Shown here: positions 1-7,401 of the stretch, piece by piece
Position numbering within the stretch: the stretch's first letter is position 1
How the letters are laid out: every line of letters starts with the position of its first letter
Made by a program: the position numbers and the translations under genes
The notes under the pieces: model-generated
Databases searched by the model: none
What the model was told of the DNA's origin: nothing
Seen by the model: only the letters and a program-made list of their open reading frames with translations
Source: Streptomyces bottropensis ATCC 25435
GTDB taxonomy: Bacteria > Actinomycetota > Actinomycetes > Streptomycetales > Streptomycetaceae
Assembly: GCF_000383595.1 (NCBI RefSeq)
Contig: NZ_KB911581.1
Span: forward strand, 496,001 to 560,000
Reading direction: 5' to 3'
DNA length: 64,000 nt

Positions 1-315
1 CCCGTAGAGGTCGATGACCTCGCCGCCGGACAGGTTCCGCCACAGGGTCACGTCGCCGGGGACGTACGCGATGCGGCGGTGCACCTCGACGGCGTCCGCC
101 CACGGGTCGCGGTCCAGGACCCGTACGGCGCCGGAGTCGGCGCGGAGCAGGCCGAGCAGGACGCGGATGGCGGTGGACTTCCCGGCGCCGTTCGGGCCGA
201 GGAAGCCGTGGACCTCGCCGGTCTCGACGGTCAGGTCGAGGCCGTCGAGCGCGTGGGTCCGTCCGAAGGACTTGTGGAGTCCGGATACCTCAAGAGCGGG
301 AGGGGCCTTCGTCAT
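1..315 (-). CDS. ABC transporter ATP-binding protein (5' part only; gene runs off the left edge)
   Basis: Reading the minus strand from an ATG at 315 gives 105 residues of an ABC ATPase with the rest outside the window. The Walker A motif GPNGAGKST is at about residues 40-48, preceded by the usual family N-terminus ([11 protein letters not shown]). The spacing and the segment RRIAYVPGD resemble the DrrA/CcmA-type exporters that power drug or lipid efflux permeases. The Q-loop position appears as PGD, and the signature and Walker B motifs are off the edge. The gene diverges from a GbsR/MarR-type regulator at 450, and a palindrome lies in the shared promoter region, so repression by that neighbour is a reasonable inference. 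The substrate cannot be told from this fragment. Confidence 0.9.
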   Translation of the reverse strand, partial: MTKAPPALEVSGLHKSFGRTHALDGLDLTVETGEVHGFLGPNGAGKSTAIRVLLGLLRADSGAVRVLDRDPWADAVEVHRRIAYVPGDVTLWRNLSGGEVIDLYG

Positions 316-332
316 GTTCAGAACGTACGCTT

Positions 333-352
333 ACTTCAGAAATTTGTGAAGT
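333..352. promoter_or_regulatory. Candidate operator between ABC gene and GbsR gene
   Basis: The half-sites ACTTCA and TGAAGT form an inverted repeat around an AT-rich centre (GAAATTTG). The site lies 18 bases upstream of the ABC start codon, in an unusually AT-rich patch for this genome. Divergent MarR/GbsR regulators commonly bind such sites. The link to the neighbouring regulator is inferred from position. Confidence 0.5.
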
Positions 353-449
353 TAAGGAAGGGTGTGAATGGCCGGTAGGCTGGCCGTGCTGTCTGACCAG
401 GGGAGATCAGATACCGCGACGGCGACGACCGGCGAGGGAGTGAGCAGGG

Positions 450-1049
450 ATGACGGACCCGAAGGCCGGAGCGGAGACCGGGGTGGAAGCCGGACTGGAA
501 GCCGGACTGGAAGCCGGACTGGAAGCCGGGGCGGCAGCCGCCGTGGGGGCCGAGTCGGAGGGCCTGGGGCTGGGGCGGAACGCCGAGTCGGTCTCCCGTT
601 TCGTCGAGAACTTCGCGGCGCAGCTCGTCGAGGCCGGGGTTCCCCGCATGCCGGCCCGGGTCTTCGCCGCGCTCCTCGCCTCCGACACCGGCGCGCTGAC
701 CTCGGTCGAGCTGGGCGAACAGCTGCGGATCAGTCCGGCGGCCGTGTCCGGAGCCGTCCGCTACCTCGCCCAGGTGCACCTGGTGTCCCGTGAGCGCGAG
801 CCCGGTTCGCGCCGCGAGCGCTACCGCGTCCACAGCGACCAGTGGTACGAGGCTCTCACCAACCGCGAGGCCATCATCAAGCGCTGGGAGGAGTCGTTGC
901 GCGAGGGTGTGGCCAGCCTGGGCGCCGACACCCCGGCGGGGCGCCGGCTCGCCGAGACCCTCGCCTTCTTCGAGTTCGTCGAGACCGAGGTCGAGGCCAT
1001 GATGCGGCGCTGGCGCGCCCGCCGCGACGAGCTGTTCCCCCGAGGCTGA
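450..1049 (+). CDS. GbsR/MarR family transcriptional regulator
   Basis: This is a 199-residue winged-helix regulator. The helix-turn-helix lies around residues 85-130 (LTSVELGEQLRISPAAVSGA followed by an RYLAQVHLV wing), and the C-terminal helices (ETLAFFEFVETEVEAM) match the GbsR-like dimerisation region. The N-terminus is odd: four near-identical 12-base units encode EAGL repeats in a low-complexity tail of about 30 residues before the conserved part, so a downstream start is possible although no better one is obvious. The gene is divergent from an ABC transporter ATPase and probably controls it. It ends 5 bases before the convergent stop of the next gene. Confidence 0.85.
   Translation: MTDPKAGAETGVEAGLEAGLEAGLEAGAAAAVGAESEGLGLGRNAESVSRFVENFAAQLVEAGVPRMPARVFAALLASDTGALTSVELGEQLRISPAAVSGAVRYLAQVHLVSREREPGSRRERYRVHSDQWYEALTNREAIIKRWEESLREGVASLGADTPAGRRLAETLAFFEFVETEVEAMMRRWRARRDELFPRG
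485..532 (+). repeat. 12-bp tandem repeat, four copies, inside the GbsR gene
   Basis: Four head-to-tail copies of GGAAGCCGGACT (the last one diverged) encode EAGL units. The repeat is in frame, so copy-number changes would only lengthen or shorten the N-terminal tail. Confidence 0.85.
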
Positions 1050-1053
1050 CCGG

Positions 1054-1506
1054 CTATCCGGCCGTCTTCTCCGGGCCCGTCTCCGTACGGCTCGCCAGAC
1101 GCTCGTAGCGCTGCCTCGCCGCCTGGGGGGTCTGGAGTCCGAGGCCGAAGGCGATCTCCGGCCAGGTCATGCCGCGCCCCCGGGCCATGTCGAGAAGGCC
1201 GACCTCCAGCTCGTCCATCTCGCCGCGGGCGAGGGGGATGAGGGTCAGCGCGGCGGTGATGTCGGCGCGGTCGACCTCGGCTTCGCCGTCGTCGAGGAGG
1301 GCGGCCCCGCTGAGCAGGTACGAGACCAGCCTGATCGCCTCCTGGGGATGCAGGACGTGCGGGTGGACCTGGCGACGGCGCTGCTCGTCCGTGGCCGCGT
1401 GCCGCTCGGCGATGCGGAACAGGGAGGTGTAGACGCGCTGGGCCCGCGCCTCGTCCGCGCTCGGGGGGGAGAAGGGGTCGCTCGGCTGTGGAGGTGTTGA
1501 CGGCAT
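1054..1506 (-). CDS. Putative DNA-binding protein of unknown role
   Basis: The 150-residue product begins MPSTPPQPSDPF; an alternative start eight codons upstream (MFVLQAVR) has no better ribosome site. The middle is helical and acidic. The C-terminal 40 residues (RGMTWPEIAFGLGLQTPQAA followed by RQRYERL) look like a helix-turn-helix of the kind found in small streptomycete regulators. An inverted repeat ACAAC-TT-GTTGT lies at 1527-1538, just upstream of the start, and could be an autoregulatory site. The gene converges on the GbsR gene with almost no space between the stops. No specific function is recognised. Confidence 0.7.
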   Translation of the reverse strand: MPSTPPQPSDPFSPPSADEARAQRVYTSLFRIAERHAATDEQRRRQVHPHVLHPQEAIRLVSYLLSGAALLDDGEAEVDRADITAALTLIPLARGEMDELEVGLLDMARGRGMTWPEIAFGLGLQTPQAARQRYERLASRTETGPEKTAG

Positions 1507-1584
1507 GCGAACAGCCTGCAATACAAACAACTTGTTGTCAACGAATTATTGTCCCCCGCGTCGGCGTCGGTGTCGGCGTCCGCG

Positions 1585-2175
1585 TCAGCGCCGCCCGCCG
1601 AACTCCCACGGATGAACCTCGACGTCCGCGTACCGCTCCCCGGCCAGTACGGCACGCGCCGCGTCCCCGTCCGGGGCCCGGACCAGCGCGGCCGTACCCA
1701 GCCAGGCCGTGCCGTCGTCGGACAGGAGCGGCCCGTACGCGATCAGCTCGTCCCGCCACGCGGCCGGTACGACGGGACCCGCCGAGCCCGCCGAGCCCGT
1801 CGAACCGGTGCCGGTGCCGGTGCCGGGACCGAGGCCGAGGCCGAGCACCAGGTACCGGTTGCCCCCGCTCCGACCGCCCGGGAACTCCCACATCGTGCGG
1901 CCCAGCAGATTCCGCCACCGCCGCAGCAGCACGTCCCGGAACACGCCGGCCTGCTGGTTGGGCTCGTCGAACGCGAAGGCCCGCGCCGCGGCGGAATCCG
2001 GCAGGTCGACGATGTGCACACTCCCGGACGGCGTCTCTCCGTCCTCCGCGAAGGTCGGGCCCCGGGCGATCAGCTCCTTCGCGTACCCGTCCATGTAGGA
2101 CCAGTGCGCCTGGACCAGCTCCTCGCGCAGATCGAGGGAACCGGGGCGGTCGCGGTGATAGCAGAAGAACTCCAT
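1585..2175 (-). CDS. YciI-like two-domain protein
   Basis: The product is about 196 residues from MEFFCYHRDRPGS. It appears to contain two YciI-like ferredoxin-fold halves. The first has the family pattern HWSYMDGYAKELIARGPT followed by GSVHIVDLPDSAAARAFAFDEP. The second, after a Gly/Thr-rich linker, repeats it as WRDELIAYGPLLSDDGTAWLG and then AARAVLAGERYADVEVHPWEFGGR. YciI proteins are small putative enzymes with an active-site His/Asp, and their substrates are mostly unknown. An upstream in-frame extension without a ribosome site was not used as the start. Confidence 0.8.
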   Translation of the reverse strand: MEFFCYHRDRPGSLDLREELVQAHWSYMDGYAKELIARGPTFAEDGETPSGSVHIVDLPDSAAARAFAFDEPNQQAGVFRDVLLRRWRNLLGRTMWEFPGGRSGGNRYLVLGLGLGPGTGTGTGSTGSAGSAGPVVPAAWRDELIAYGPLLSDDGTAWLGTAALVRAPDGDAARAVLAGERYADVEVHPWEFGGRR

Positions 2176-2375
2176 GGCGGAAGCCTCGTCTCCCGTCGAC
2201 GCCACCTCAACAGGATTTTGGGCCGCGCCCTCGCCGACGGGCGAGGACGGAATACACCCCGGTGGCAACCCGACGGCAACCCGGCAGGAGTAACAACAGG
2301 AACCGCGAATGGTCCGCGCGGACGCTTGCGGATTAATGTGGGGAGGTCATCTCCCAGCGGGATGCCACGTGCCGG

Positions 2376-2406
2376 AACCCCGGCTCGATTACGGCGAGCC
2401 GGGGTT
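2376..2406 (-). terminator. Hairpin downstream of the secreted-protein gene
   Basis: A perfect 12-bp stem (AACCCCGGCTCG with CGAGCCGGGGTT) closes a 7-base loop about 40 bases after the stop codon of the minus-strand gene ending at 2448. There is no strong T-tract, which is usual for streptomycete terminators. Confidence 0.7.
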
Positions 2407-2447
2407 TCCGCTGGTGCGACGAGGTCTTCAGGCCTCCGTTTCCGGAG

Positions 2448-3035
2448 TCAGTGGTGGCCGTTGTTGATCACGCGGAAGCTGCCCACGATCGCCAGATTCC
2501 GCAGCTCCTGCTGTCCGGCCACCGAGTTGCTGGAGCTGCGCGGGCCGACCGTGGCGGCGGGAGCGCCGTTGTCACAGGTGACCCCGTTGTAGAACTCGAC
2601 GGTCCGGTCGCTTTCGTTCCGGATGTTGAAGCTGGTGCTGTTGAGCGGCGGGACGAACAGGCTGTTCACATTGACCACGGCGATGCAGGAACCCGGGTCG
2701 GCGGAGTAGGACCGCTCGTTGATGTAGATCCGTCCTTCTTCCCAGTTGCCGCCCCGGCCCTCGCCACGGCTCTCACCCCGGCCCTCGCCCTTCTTGCCGC
2801 CCCAGCTCTCCTTGCCGCCCCAGTTCTCCTTGCCCCCGGGGTCGGAGGAGGCGTTCGAGCCGGCCTCGGTGCCGGTGCCGTTGCCGCCGCGGGGGGCGAC
2901 GGGGGCCGCGTCCTGGACGAGCGAGGTGGTCTTCGGGGCGGACTCCAGAGCGGAGCTGGCGTACGTGACACCTGTGGCGGCCGCGACTGCCACGCCGACG
3001 GAGGCGGCGATCACCGTGACTTTACGAGTGCGCAA
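2448..3035 (-). CDS. Secreted protein of unknown function
   Basis: The chosen start is a TTG at 3035, because GAAGGGGAAG lies 4-6 bases upstream and the product then begins with a classical signal peptide (MRTRKVTV, a hydrophobic AASVGVAVAAATGV core, then YASSA as the likely cleavage site). An ATG nine codons further upstream lacks a ribosome site. The mature part has a long Gly/Glu/Arg/Lys linker with repeated GGKE and RGE units. A conserved C-terminal domain of about 100 residues follows, containing YINERSYSADPGSCIAVVN and a second Cys (VTCDNG), a possible disulfide pair. The end is Asn/His rich. The function is unknown; export across the membrane is the only firm inference. Confidence 0.75.
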   Translation of the reverse strand: MRTRKVTVIAASVGVAVAAATGVTYASSALESAPKTTSLVQDAAPVAPRGGNGTGTEAGSNASSDPGGKENWGGKESWGGKKGEGRGESRGEGRGGNWEEGRIYINERSYSADPGSCIAVVNVNSLFVPPLNSTSFNIRNESDRTVEFYNGVTCDNGAPAATVGPRSSSNSVAGQQELRNLAIVGSFRVINNGHH

Positions 3036-3601
3036 TGCACTTCCCCTTCTCTTCGTTCTCATCGACAGGACCTGCCGACGAGAACGAACGTAATGACGGC
3101 CAATTCGGCTGTCATTTCGAGAGGGCCGGGGACGAGGGCGAATACAGGGCTGAACGGCCGCATGAATTGTCGCCCCGGAGAGTGACGATCGGCGCGCCTG
3201 ACGAACCGTCAAAATATGGCAATGAGCTGGTACTTTGAAGCGAGGAAAGCCATTGTCCGAAACACGCTGACGCGTCGTCACCCTCTTGGAGGCGCCGAGA
3301 GCGGACCGCACCCTGAGGAGCCGTCAGGTCGCTTCACCGCCCGTACGGCTGACGGTCACTCAACAAGCCTCGGGTCGCTGCGAATGCGCCGTGCGCCCCG
3401 TCGCGTGAATTCCGGCCGGGTAAGTGATCGACAACGGCGTGTCGCACGCTTTCAGGGGCTTCGCCTGCACTATCGTGATCGGCCCTCCGGCGTACATCCG
3501 GCGTGCATCGGGCATGCGTCCGCCCGCATCCGTGCATCGGGCGGGCGCCGAGACCTGAGCCGCGACCCGAGCGACGCGCACCGCCCGGCACTCGCCCCGC
3601 A
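3036..3601. other. Intergenic region, 566 bp, no convincing gene
   Basis: No reading frame here has family resemblance or a plausible ribosome site. The left part is AT-richer than its surroundings and should hold the promoter of the secreted-protein gene. The right part near 3500-3545 contains two copies of GTGCATCGGGC in a C/G-rich stretch. Nothing else stands out. Confidence 0.5.
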
Positions 3602-4684
3602 TCACCGCGGCAGGGTCAGCCCCCAGGCCCCCTCCCGCACCGTCCAGGTCCGCGTCCGCACCGGCCCCGCCACCAGGGAATCCGCCCGGTAGCGGAAGTC
3701 CGCGCCGGACACGGTCACCCGGTGGCCGACCGCGTGCAGCGGGGCCGCCTCGGCGCCCACCGACACCGGCCGGATCTCGACGTCGGCACCGCCGTCCATG
3801 CCCGGCGTTATCGACACCGCCTCCACGGGCTGGTCGAGGTCGACGAGCAGCACGCCGTCCACCTCCACCCGTAGCCGCGAGGGCCCGGCACCGCCCCCCG
3901 CGGCGACCCGTATGCGGGCCGGTCGCAGCGGACGGGACAACCGGGCGGGGCGCGTCGGCCGCGTCGACAACGTACGGGCGAGGGACTGCGGCCAGGCGCG
4001 CAGCCAGTGGTGGGGGCCGAGCGAGGACCCGTCGTCGGCGGGCCCGCCTTCCGTCCCCGGCACCCGGTCCGCTCCCGAGCCCGCCCCCGCCCTCGGGCCC
4101 GCCCCTCTGCCCGGACGCGACCCCGGCCCCGTTCCCGTGCCGGTACCCGGGCCGGTGTCGGCGGCCGCGGGCCCCGCCGTTCCCGCCGTCCGGTCGGGCG
4201 AGGAGGGCGGATACGGCGAGGACGGCGGATAGGGCGGGGACTGCGAGGACACACCCGGCAGAACCGGTATGCACAGGGTGCCCAGCACCACCCCGTCGCT
4301 GTCGTCGACGAGCAGATCCAGCCGTCGCTCGACGCCGTCGAGGGCGGCGCGGGCCGCCGCGACCGCGTCGGTGGGCACGCCGAGGGAGTGGGCCAGGCCC
4401 AGGGCGGAGCCCACGGGGACCAGGGAGAGGGCGCACGCGCCCAGCTCCCGGCGGCGGTGCAGCAGAGCCACCGCCCGCAGCAGCGCGCGGTCGTCGCCGA
4501 CCACCACCGGCCGCCGTGAGCCACGTCGTGCGAGCGCCCGCGCGAATTCCTCGGGCCCCTCGGGAAGACACACTTTCGTACTCGCCGCACCCGCGCTGAG
4601 CACGTCTTTCGCGATCCGTACGGCCTCGCCGTCCGTGCGACGGGCGAGGGGGTCGATGACCACGAGGAGCTGGTCGGGAGTCAC
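3602..4684 (-). CDS. Diacylglycerol kinase / lipid kinase-like protein
   Basis: From the GTG at 4684 the protein is about 360 residues and begins [16 protein letters not shown], matching the first strand of the DAGK/YegS catalytic fold. The next blocks, [19 protein letters not shown] and [20 protein letters not shown], correspond to the nucleotide-binding GGDGT and P-G-T-N-D motifs but are strongly degenerate. A Gly/Thr/Pro-rich linker of about 100 residues interrupts the middle. The C-terminal beta-rich part ([20 protein letters not shown]) matches the second DAGK domain. Because the catalytic motifs are eroded, enzymatic activity is uncertain. The gene is divergent from purA. Confidence 0.75.
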   Translation of the reverse strand: MTPDQLLVVIDPLARRTDGEAVRIAKDVLSAGAASTKVCLPEGPEEFARALARRGSRRPVVVGDDRALLRAVALLHRRRELGACALSLVPVGSALGLAHSLGVPTDAVAAARAALDGVERRLDLLVDDSDGVVLGTLCIPVLPGVSSQSPPYPPSSPYPPSSPDRTAGTAGPAAADTGPGTGTGTGPGSRPGRGAGPRAGAGSGADRVPGTEGGPADDGSSLGPHHWLRAWPQSLARTLSTRPTRPARLSRPLRPARIRVAAGGGAGPSRLRVEVDGVLLVDLDQPVEAVSITPGMDGGADVEIRPVSVGAEAAPLHAVGHRVTVSGADFRYRADSLVAGPVRTRTWTVREGAWGLTLPR

Positions 4685-4729
4685 CACCTCGGTCCTGCCT
4701 CGCTTCCTCGGGTAGCATCTTTGTGCAAG

Positions 4730-4757
4730 AGCCCCTTGCGCTATTGCGCCAGGGGCT
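4730..4757 (+). promoter_or_regulatory. Strong hairpin in the purA upstream region
   Basis: AGCCCCTTGCGC and GCGCCAGGGGCT pair with one mismatch around a TATT loop (12-bp stem). The hairpin lies about 130 bases before the purA start and just downstream of an AT-richer stretch (TAGCATCTTTG) that could be a promoter. It may be a leader structure, an attenuator or a terminator for upstream transcription. The sequence alone cannot distinguish these. Confidence 0.6.
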
Positions 4758-4885
4758 TGGTCTATTCCGGGGCATCCGGGTCCGAACAGGTGCGACCAAC
4801 GGCGGTCGCGGTGCACGCGGCGGTAATGAGCCACCGCGTACGCCCCCGACCTTGGACATGCCCCGCCCGGAAGGGGTGTACGCGC

Positions 4886-6169
4886 GTGCCCGCACTTGTG
4901 CTGCTCGGTGCTCAGTGGGGTGACGAAGGTAAGGGAAAGGCGACGGACCTGCTAGGTGGGTCTGTCGACTATGTGGTGCGCTACCAGGGCGGCAACAACG
5001 CCGGCCACACGGTAGTCGTGGGTGACCAGAAGTACGCCCTCCACCTTCTCCCTTCCGGGATCCTCACTCCGGAGTGCACTCCGGTCATCGGAAACGGTGT
5101 CGTCGTCGACCCGTCGGTCCTGCTCTCCGAGCTGAGCGGTCTGAACGAGCGCGGCGTCGACACGTCCAAGCTCCTGCTCAGCGGCAACGCCCACATCATC
5201 ACGCCGTACAACGTGACCCTCGACAAGGTCACCGAGCGCTTCCTCGGCAAGCGCAAGATCGGCACGACGGGGCGGGGCATCGGCCCGACCTACGCGGACA
5301 AGATCAACCGCGTCGGTATCCGCGTCCAGGACCTCTACGACGAGTCGATCCTGACGCAGAAGGTCGAGGCGGCCCTCGACGTCAAGAACCAGGTCCTCAC
5401 CAAGCTCTTCAACCGCCGGGCCATCTCCACCGACCAGGTCGTCGAGGAACTGCTCGTCTACGCGGACAAGCTCGCCCCGTACGTCACCGACACGGTCCTG
5501 GTCCTCAACCAGGCCCTGGAGGACGACAAGGTCGTCCTCTTCGAGGGCGGTCAGGGCACGCTCCTGGACATCGACCACGGGACGTATCCCTTCGTGACGT
5601 CGTCCAACCCCACAGCGGGCGGCGCCTGCACGGGCGCGGGTGTCGGTCCGACGAAGATCAGCCGGGTCATCGGCATCCTCAAGGCGTACACGACCCGGGT
5701 CGGCGCGGGCCCGTTCCCGACCGAGCTGTTCGACGAGGACGGCGAGGCGCTGCGCCGCATCGGCCACGAGCGGGGCGTCACCACCGGCCGTGACCGTCGC
5801 TGCGGCTGGTTCGACGCGGTCATCGCCCGCTACGCGACCCGCGTGAACGGTCTGACGGACTTCTTCCTCACCAAGCTCGACGTCCTCACCGGCTGGGAGC
5901 AGATCCCGGTCTGCGTCGCGTACGAGATCGACGGCAAGCGCGTCGAGGAACTGCCGTACTCGCAGTCCGACTTCCACCACGCGAAGCCGATCTACGAGAA
6001 CCTGCCCGGCTGGTCCGAGGACATCTCGTCGGCGAAGTCCTTCTCCGACCTGCCGAAGAACGCCCAGGCGTACGTGAAGGCGCTGGAGGAGATGTCCGGC
6101 GCGCCGATCTCCGCGATCGGTGTCGGTCCGGGCCGTGACGAGACGATCGAGATCAACTCCTTCATCTGA
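4886..6169 (+). CDS. purA: Adenylosuccinate synthetase
   Basis: PurA converts IMP, aspartate and GTP to adenylosuccinate, the first committed step from IMP to AMP in the cytosol. The 427-residue length is standard for bacterial PurA. The GTG start at 4886 has GGAAGGGG about 10 bases upstream and gives the canonical N-terminus with the GTP-binding loop QWGDEGKGK (residues 10-18). Also visible are [12 protein letters not shown] (IMP contacts), [14 protein letters not shown], the conserved [22 protein letters not shown] block, the [12 protein letters not shown] segment and the C-terminal [10 protein letters not shown]. The gene stands alone, with a hairpin-bearing leader upstream and a strong terminator 25 bases downstream. 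Confidence 0.98.
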   Translation: MPALVLLGAQWGDEGKGKATDLLGGSVDYVVRYQGGNNAGHTVVVGDQKYALHLLPSGILTPECTPVIGNGVVVDPSVLLSELSGLNERGVDTSKLLLSGNAHIITPYNVTLDKVTERFLGKRKIGTTGRGIGPTYADKINRVGIRVQDLYDESILTQKVEAALDVKNQVLTKLFNRRAISTDQVVEELLVYADKLAPYVTDTVLVLNQALEDDKVVLFEGGQGTLLDIDHGTYPFVTSSNPTAGGACTGAGVGPTKISRVIGILKAYTTRVGAGPFPTELFDEDGEALRRIGHERGVTTGRDRRCGWFDAVIARYATRVNGLTDFFLTKLDVLTGWEQIPVCVAYEIDGKRVEELPYSQSDFHHAKPIYENLPGWSEDISSAKSFSDLPKNAQAYVKALEEMSGAPISAIGVGPGRDETIEINSFI

Positions 6170-6193
6170 CGGTTCACACGGGCGACCCACCTC

Positions 6194-6223
6194 GGGCCGG
6201 GCACGCACACGCGTGCCCGGCCC
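6194..6223 (+). terminator. purA terminator hairpin
   Basis: GGGCCGGGCACGC pairs perfectly with GCGTGCCCGGCCC (13 bp) around an ACAC loop, 25 bases after the purA stop and followed by GCTGTGTTTT. Confidence 0.9.
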
Positions 6224-6340
6224 GCTGTGTTTTGGCTGATCGGGCGGGTCGGTCTGGCCGGGCCACGTGCGCGTGCCGGGCATATCCTGAAATGGCGCGC
6301 GATCCGCGCACGTCACACGGCCGGAGAGAAGGTGAGTGCG

Positions 6341-6634
6341 ATGCGCGTTCTTTTCAGGGCACGCATGAACACGGAGAAGTCGAACGAGGCCATCCGCAAC
6401 GGCACCCTCGGCAAGCTGATGCAGTCCTCCATGGAGCAGGTCAAGCCGGAGGCGGCCTACTTCACCACCGACGAGGGGCAGCGCACCTGCTACATGGTCT
6501 TCGACATGCAGGACAGCTCCGAGATGCCGGCGATCGCCGAGCCCTTCTTCCTCGAACTGGGCGCCGACGTCACCTACACCCCGGTCATGAACCCCGAGGA
6601 CATGCAGAAGGGCCTCTCGGCACTGGGACGCTGA
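6341..6634 (+). CDS. Small conserved protein of unknown function (DUF3303-like size)
   Basis: The 97-residue product starts MRVLFRARMNTEKSN with GAGAAGG 10 bases upstream. Length and pattern (an N-terminal strand, a helix with NEAIRNGTLGKLM, then YFTTDEGQRTCYMVFDM and a final helix) suggest a single ferredoxin-like alpha/beta domain such as a dimeric alpha-beta barrel. I do not recognise a characterised homologue. It sits between purA and a convergent unknown gene and is probably monocistronic. Confidence 0.8.
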   Translation: MRVLFRARMNTEKSNEAIRNGTLGKLMQSSMEQVKPEAAYFTTDEGQRTCYMVFDMQDSSEMPAIAEPFFLELGADVTYTPVMNPEDMQKGLSALGR

Positions 6635-6652
6635 GGCGCCGGCCGCCGGACC

Positions 6653-7303
6653 TCAGCTGAACACGATCATCGATCCCTGCGCCAGGCTCCGGGTCGCCGC
6701 CGCGTGCAGACCCAGCCAGACGTGCCGTTCGCGGGCGAACGGGCTGGGGTCGAAGGGCGCCGGAACGGCCGGCTCCTCCAACTCCGTGGGCGCGAGCGGT
6801 GCCTCGGGGCGTGCCGGTGGGTTCGCCGGGTCGATGCCGATGGCCGCCGCCACGAACTCCAGTTCCCGCAGCAGTCCCTGGGACGAACCCAGGGGGCCGC
6901 CTCCGGCGAGGAGTTCGTCGCTGGACAGGGGCTGCGGGAAGTCGACCGGGACATAGGCGCCGGCGTGGTCGTAGTGCCAGACCAGGTGGGACTGCTGGGC
7001 CGTGGTCTCGAACATCTCCAGCAACTGCTCGTAGTCGCCGCCCAGTGCGTCCACCGGGGTCACCTCCAGGCCGCAGACCTGGAGCAGATAGGCCCGGCGC
7101 AGGAAGTGCAGCGCGTCGTAGTCGAAGCCGGCGACCGGGGCGACCTCGCCGGTCAGTCCCGGCATGTACTGGTACACCGGGACCGGTGGCAGCCCGGCCT
7201 CACCCAGCAGCTTGTTGTAGAGCGCGAGTTCCTCGGCGAAGGGATTGTCGGGCGTGTGGCACAGCACGTCGACGAGCGGGACCAACCAGAGGTCACAGGC
7301 CAA
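6653..7303 (-). CDS. Conserved hypothetical protein
   Basis: The 216-residue product begins MACDLWLVPLVDVLCHTPDNPF. It has no signal peptide, membrane segment or recognised catalytic motif. Aromatic and acidic residues are frequent (HLVWHYDHAGAYVPVDFPQ), and the segment DYDALHFLRRAYLLQVCGLE is well formed, so it is a real folded protein. The C-terminus (ERHVWLGLHAAATRSLAQGS) is helical. Codon use matches the surrounding genes. No function is assigned. Confidence 0.8.
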   Translation of the reverse strand: MACDLWLVPLVDVLCHTPDNPFAEELALYNKLLGEAGLPPVPVYQYMPGLTGEVAPVAGFDYDALHFLRRAYLLQVCGLEVTPVDALGGDYEQLLEMFETTAQQSHLVWHYDHAGAYVPVDFPQPLSSDELLAGGGPLGSSQGLLRELEFVAAAIGIDPANPPARPEAPLAPTELEEPAVPAPFDPSPFARERHVWLGLHAAATRSLAQGSMIVFS

Positions 7304-7401
7304 AAGAGAGCTCCTCGGTCATCCGGCACGCACACGGACGGTAGGGACGCGTTCGCGCACGGCGCACAGTGGTCAGGGAAGCGTAGTCGCTGGACGCGTC
7401 T

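Noticed and set aside
2451..3185. Long plus-strand open frame opposite the secreted-protein gene
   Set aside because: It is the high-GC shadow of the minus-strand gene; composition is Gly/Arg/Val rich, and the opposite strand has a signal peptide and better codon pattern.
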